Source of the DNA: Cybelea sp963824595 | Lineage (GTDB): Bacteria > Vulcanimicrobiota > Vulcanimicrobiia > Vulcanimicrobiales > Vulcanimicrobiaceae | Direction: 5' to 3' | Assembly (NCBI GenBank): GCA_963824595.1 | Contig: CAWGPY010000003.1 | Span: 277,697-341,696, forward strand | Length of the DNA: 64,000 nucleotides | In this document: piece after piece, positions 62,313 to 64,000 of the stretch | Numbering within the stretch: the first letter of the stretch is position 1 | How the letters are laid out: each line of letters begins with the position of its first letter | Made by a program: the position numbers and the translations under genes | The notes under the pieces: generated by a model | What the model saw: the letters and a program-made list of their open reading frames with translations, nothing else | The model's database searches: none | What the model was told of the DNA's origin: nothing

Positions 62313-64000
62313 CTACGGCGATTTCATCGGGACGACGAGCACGCGCGGGTTGAAACCGGGCGGCGGCGCGTCGGACACTCCGGCCGGCGGCGGCACGGGA
62401 TGAATGCCGAGCGTCGCGCACGACCACGGGCTTGGGATCGCCTTGACGACGTCGTCGGCGATGATGGCATCGCTCGCGGGGATCGGTGGCGTGTCGCCGC
62501 GCAGGCGCGCTTCGTCGAAGCCGCCGGTCAAGTCGCCGTTGCGATCGCTGCCGTCGCGCGGGCCGAACGGCATGTAGCGCGCCTCGTCGGGCAGCTGCGC
62601 GAGCGGCGTGCGGTCGAAGAGATGCTCGGCGAACTTGATCACCGACGCCTGATCGTCGTACTCGTGCACGACGCCGTTGCGCGCGTAGGGCGAGATCAGC
62701 AGCAGCGGCACGCGCTGGCCGTTGCCGCAGGGATGGCCGTCGGGGCAGATCAGCCACTGCGGCGGCGGAACGTGATCCCAATAGCCGCCGGGATCGTCCC
62801 ACGTGATGACGATCGCCGACTGGCTCCAATACTTGCTGCGCGCGATGAGGTTGACGAGCGCGGCGACGTCGGCCTCGGCGACTTGCTGATCCGACTCGCC
62901 CGGATGGTCGTCGTCGCCCAGGAACGTGTTCGGCGCGGCGTTGGCGGGGCGCAGGCCGAGATTGCTGCCGAAGCCGCCCTTGAGATAGAAGAGGCCGCCG
63001 TCGCCGAGCTTGCCGGCGTTGATGTCGGATGCGAACTGCGTGATGTCGGCGACGTGACGATCCATCACGTCGTTGTTGGCGATGTAGCCGAAGTAGTGCG
63101 GCGCGAGATGGTGGGTGACGAGCGTGACGCGATCGGGATCGGCCGGATTGGCGTAGCCTTGCTCGTACCAGGTCCAGTTGACGGGCGACTGGCCCTTGGC
63201 GCGGAGGAACTCGATGTCGTCGGCGACGTCTTGCGCGTACTTCGTCACTTGGCCGGCTTCGACGCCCTCGAGATTGAGCAGCACGGTGGCGTAGGTTTGA
63301 TCGACCTGCTTCTCTTTGCTGAAGTCTTCTTTGTTGTACGGGCCCCCAAGCGGGATCGAGATCGACCCACATGGGCACGCCGCGGCCGGCGACGCCTTTG
63401 GGATCGGCGGTGTAGGGCGGGCCGGTGGGGCCGTAGCGCGCGTACTCGGTCTCGCCGTTCTGCGCGGCGATGATCTCGACGTTGCTGGGCGACGACGGCG
63501 CGCGCGCGCCTTGGAAGAAGGTGTCGAAGAGCGCGAAGCGGTTGGCGTAGGCCCAGAGATAGGGGATGGTGTCGCAGTCGACGTGCGCCAGCGACTCGTC
63601 GCCGACCGATGCGGCCTGGGCGGGATCGGTCATGCCGAGGGCTTTTTGGCTGGCGGGCGGGAGGCTCTGCGCCCAGGCGCCTTCCGCGGCGACGAAGCGG
63701 TCCATGGCGTTGTCGTGCAGGGCGGTGTCGAGGAGAGTGCGGGCGTTGTTGACGAGGCCGAGATCGGGCGTCGTGACGCGGAATGCGTGCGTCGGTCGCT
63801 TGGCGATGGGGTTGTATTGCGTGAAGCCGTGCAGGTACGCCGCCGGCGTGTAGATGCCGTTCGCGCCGGGATAGGTGCCGAAGTAGTGATCGAACGAGCG
63901 ATTTTCTTGGTAGATCACGAACACGTATTTGACGCGATCGCGCAACAGACTCTGCAGCGACGAGCGGACGGCGCCGGTGTCGCCGCTACGAGTGACAGGG
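62313..64000 (-). CDS. Phosphoesterase family protein (PF04185, phospholipase C-like), frameshifted and truncated by window end
   Basis: The N-terminal part is open to the window end (no start before 64000) and has YVFVIYQENRSFDHYFGTYPGANG, the PF04185 hallmark, down to MWVDLDPAW near 63345. From there the family continues one base shifted: GGPYNKEDFSKEKQ, QTYATVLLNLEGVEAG, and AIVITWDDPGGYWDHVPPP with the late metal site, ending at 62313. A single extra base in or beside the G5 run near 63343-63350 would explain the break. Family members cleave phosphodiester or phospholipid substrates outside the cell. Two REP-like repeats follow the stop codon. Confidence 0.75.

Overview
The window comes from a high-GC diderm bacterium. 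It carries a complete set of early lipid A genes (lpxD, lpxC, fabZ, lpxA, lpxB), LPS transport genes (an LptC-like lipoprotein, lptB, lptF/G) and outer-membrane assembly genes (TamB-like, bamA and three Skp/OmpH-like proteins). Several envelope genes (a second LpxB-like protein, a DUF3084 protein and a YqgF-like nuclease) resemble forms known from Cyanobacteria and Deinococcus rather than Proteobacteria. My best guess is an uncultured lineage such as Candidatus Eremiobacterota (WPS-2). That assignment is inference and cannot be proven here. Start codons are often GTG or TTG, and junctions are very often GTGA or ATGA four-base overlaps. I see no rRNA, tRNA, CRISPR array or insertion sequence.

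1-19.9 kb: one long plus-strand envelope supercluster. TamB (5' end cut by the window) is followed by BamA and three OmpH/Skp-like proteins, then lpxD-lpxC-fabZ-lpxA. After a short gap come lpxB, a metallophosphoesterase, an LpxB-related protein, an O-antigen ligase-like protein, the LptC-like lipoprotein, lptB, lptF/G, DUF3084 and the YqgF-like nuclease. The metallophosphoesterase sits where the missing LpxH step would be expected and has a GNR motif like LpxH. 19.9-24.6 kb: a beta-barrel-like protein, a TPR protein, a GT4 glycosyltransferase and a convergent secreted protein.

24.6-29.6 kb: RecQ with a fused PcrA/UvrD-like C-terminal domain, diverging from dnaX-ybaB-recR; dnaX needs a -1 frameshift at a G6 run. 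A MOSC protein follows. 29.6-38 kb: a membrane protein, DUF4129, DUF4350, MoxR and DUF58, and a little further on SpoIIM and RDD proteins. This resembles the widespread MoxR/DUF58 envelope-stress type cluster, here interrupted by an Ntn hydrolase and a thioesterase. 38-41 kb: small hypotheticals, a zincin, a second Ntn hydrolase and DUF1232.

41-50 kb: an accessory stretch with a cyclase/NB-ARC/TPR regulator (frameshifted), a frameshifted DUF885 metallopeptidase, an HTH plus AbiEii-like nucleotidyltransferase pair with a palindromic operator, and an HNH nuclease with an EVE/PUA-like N-terminus. 50-64 kb: an amidohydrolase, a PAS-GAF-SpoIIE-HATPase phosphatase, a LolA-like protein, a methyltransferase, two lower-GC lipoproteins, an HxlR-SCP2 regulator with two VOC proteins, a Tat-exported epoxide-hydrolase-like enzyme, a glycosidase-like lipoprotein and a frameshifted, window-truncated phosphoesterase. 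Four genes are broken by single frameshifts, so indel errors in the assembly must be considered before any of them is called a pseudogene.
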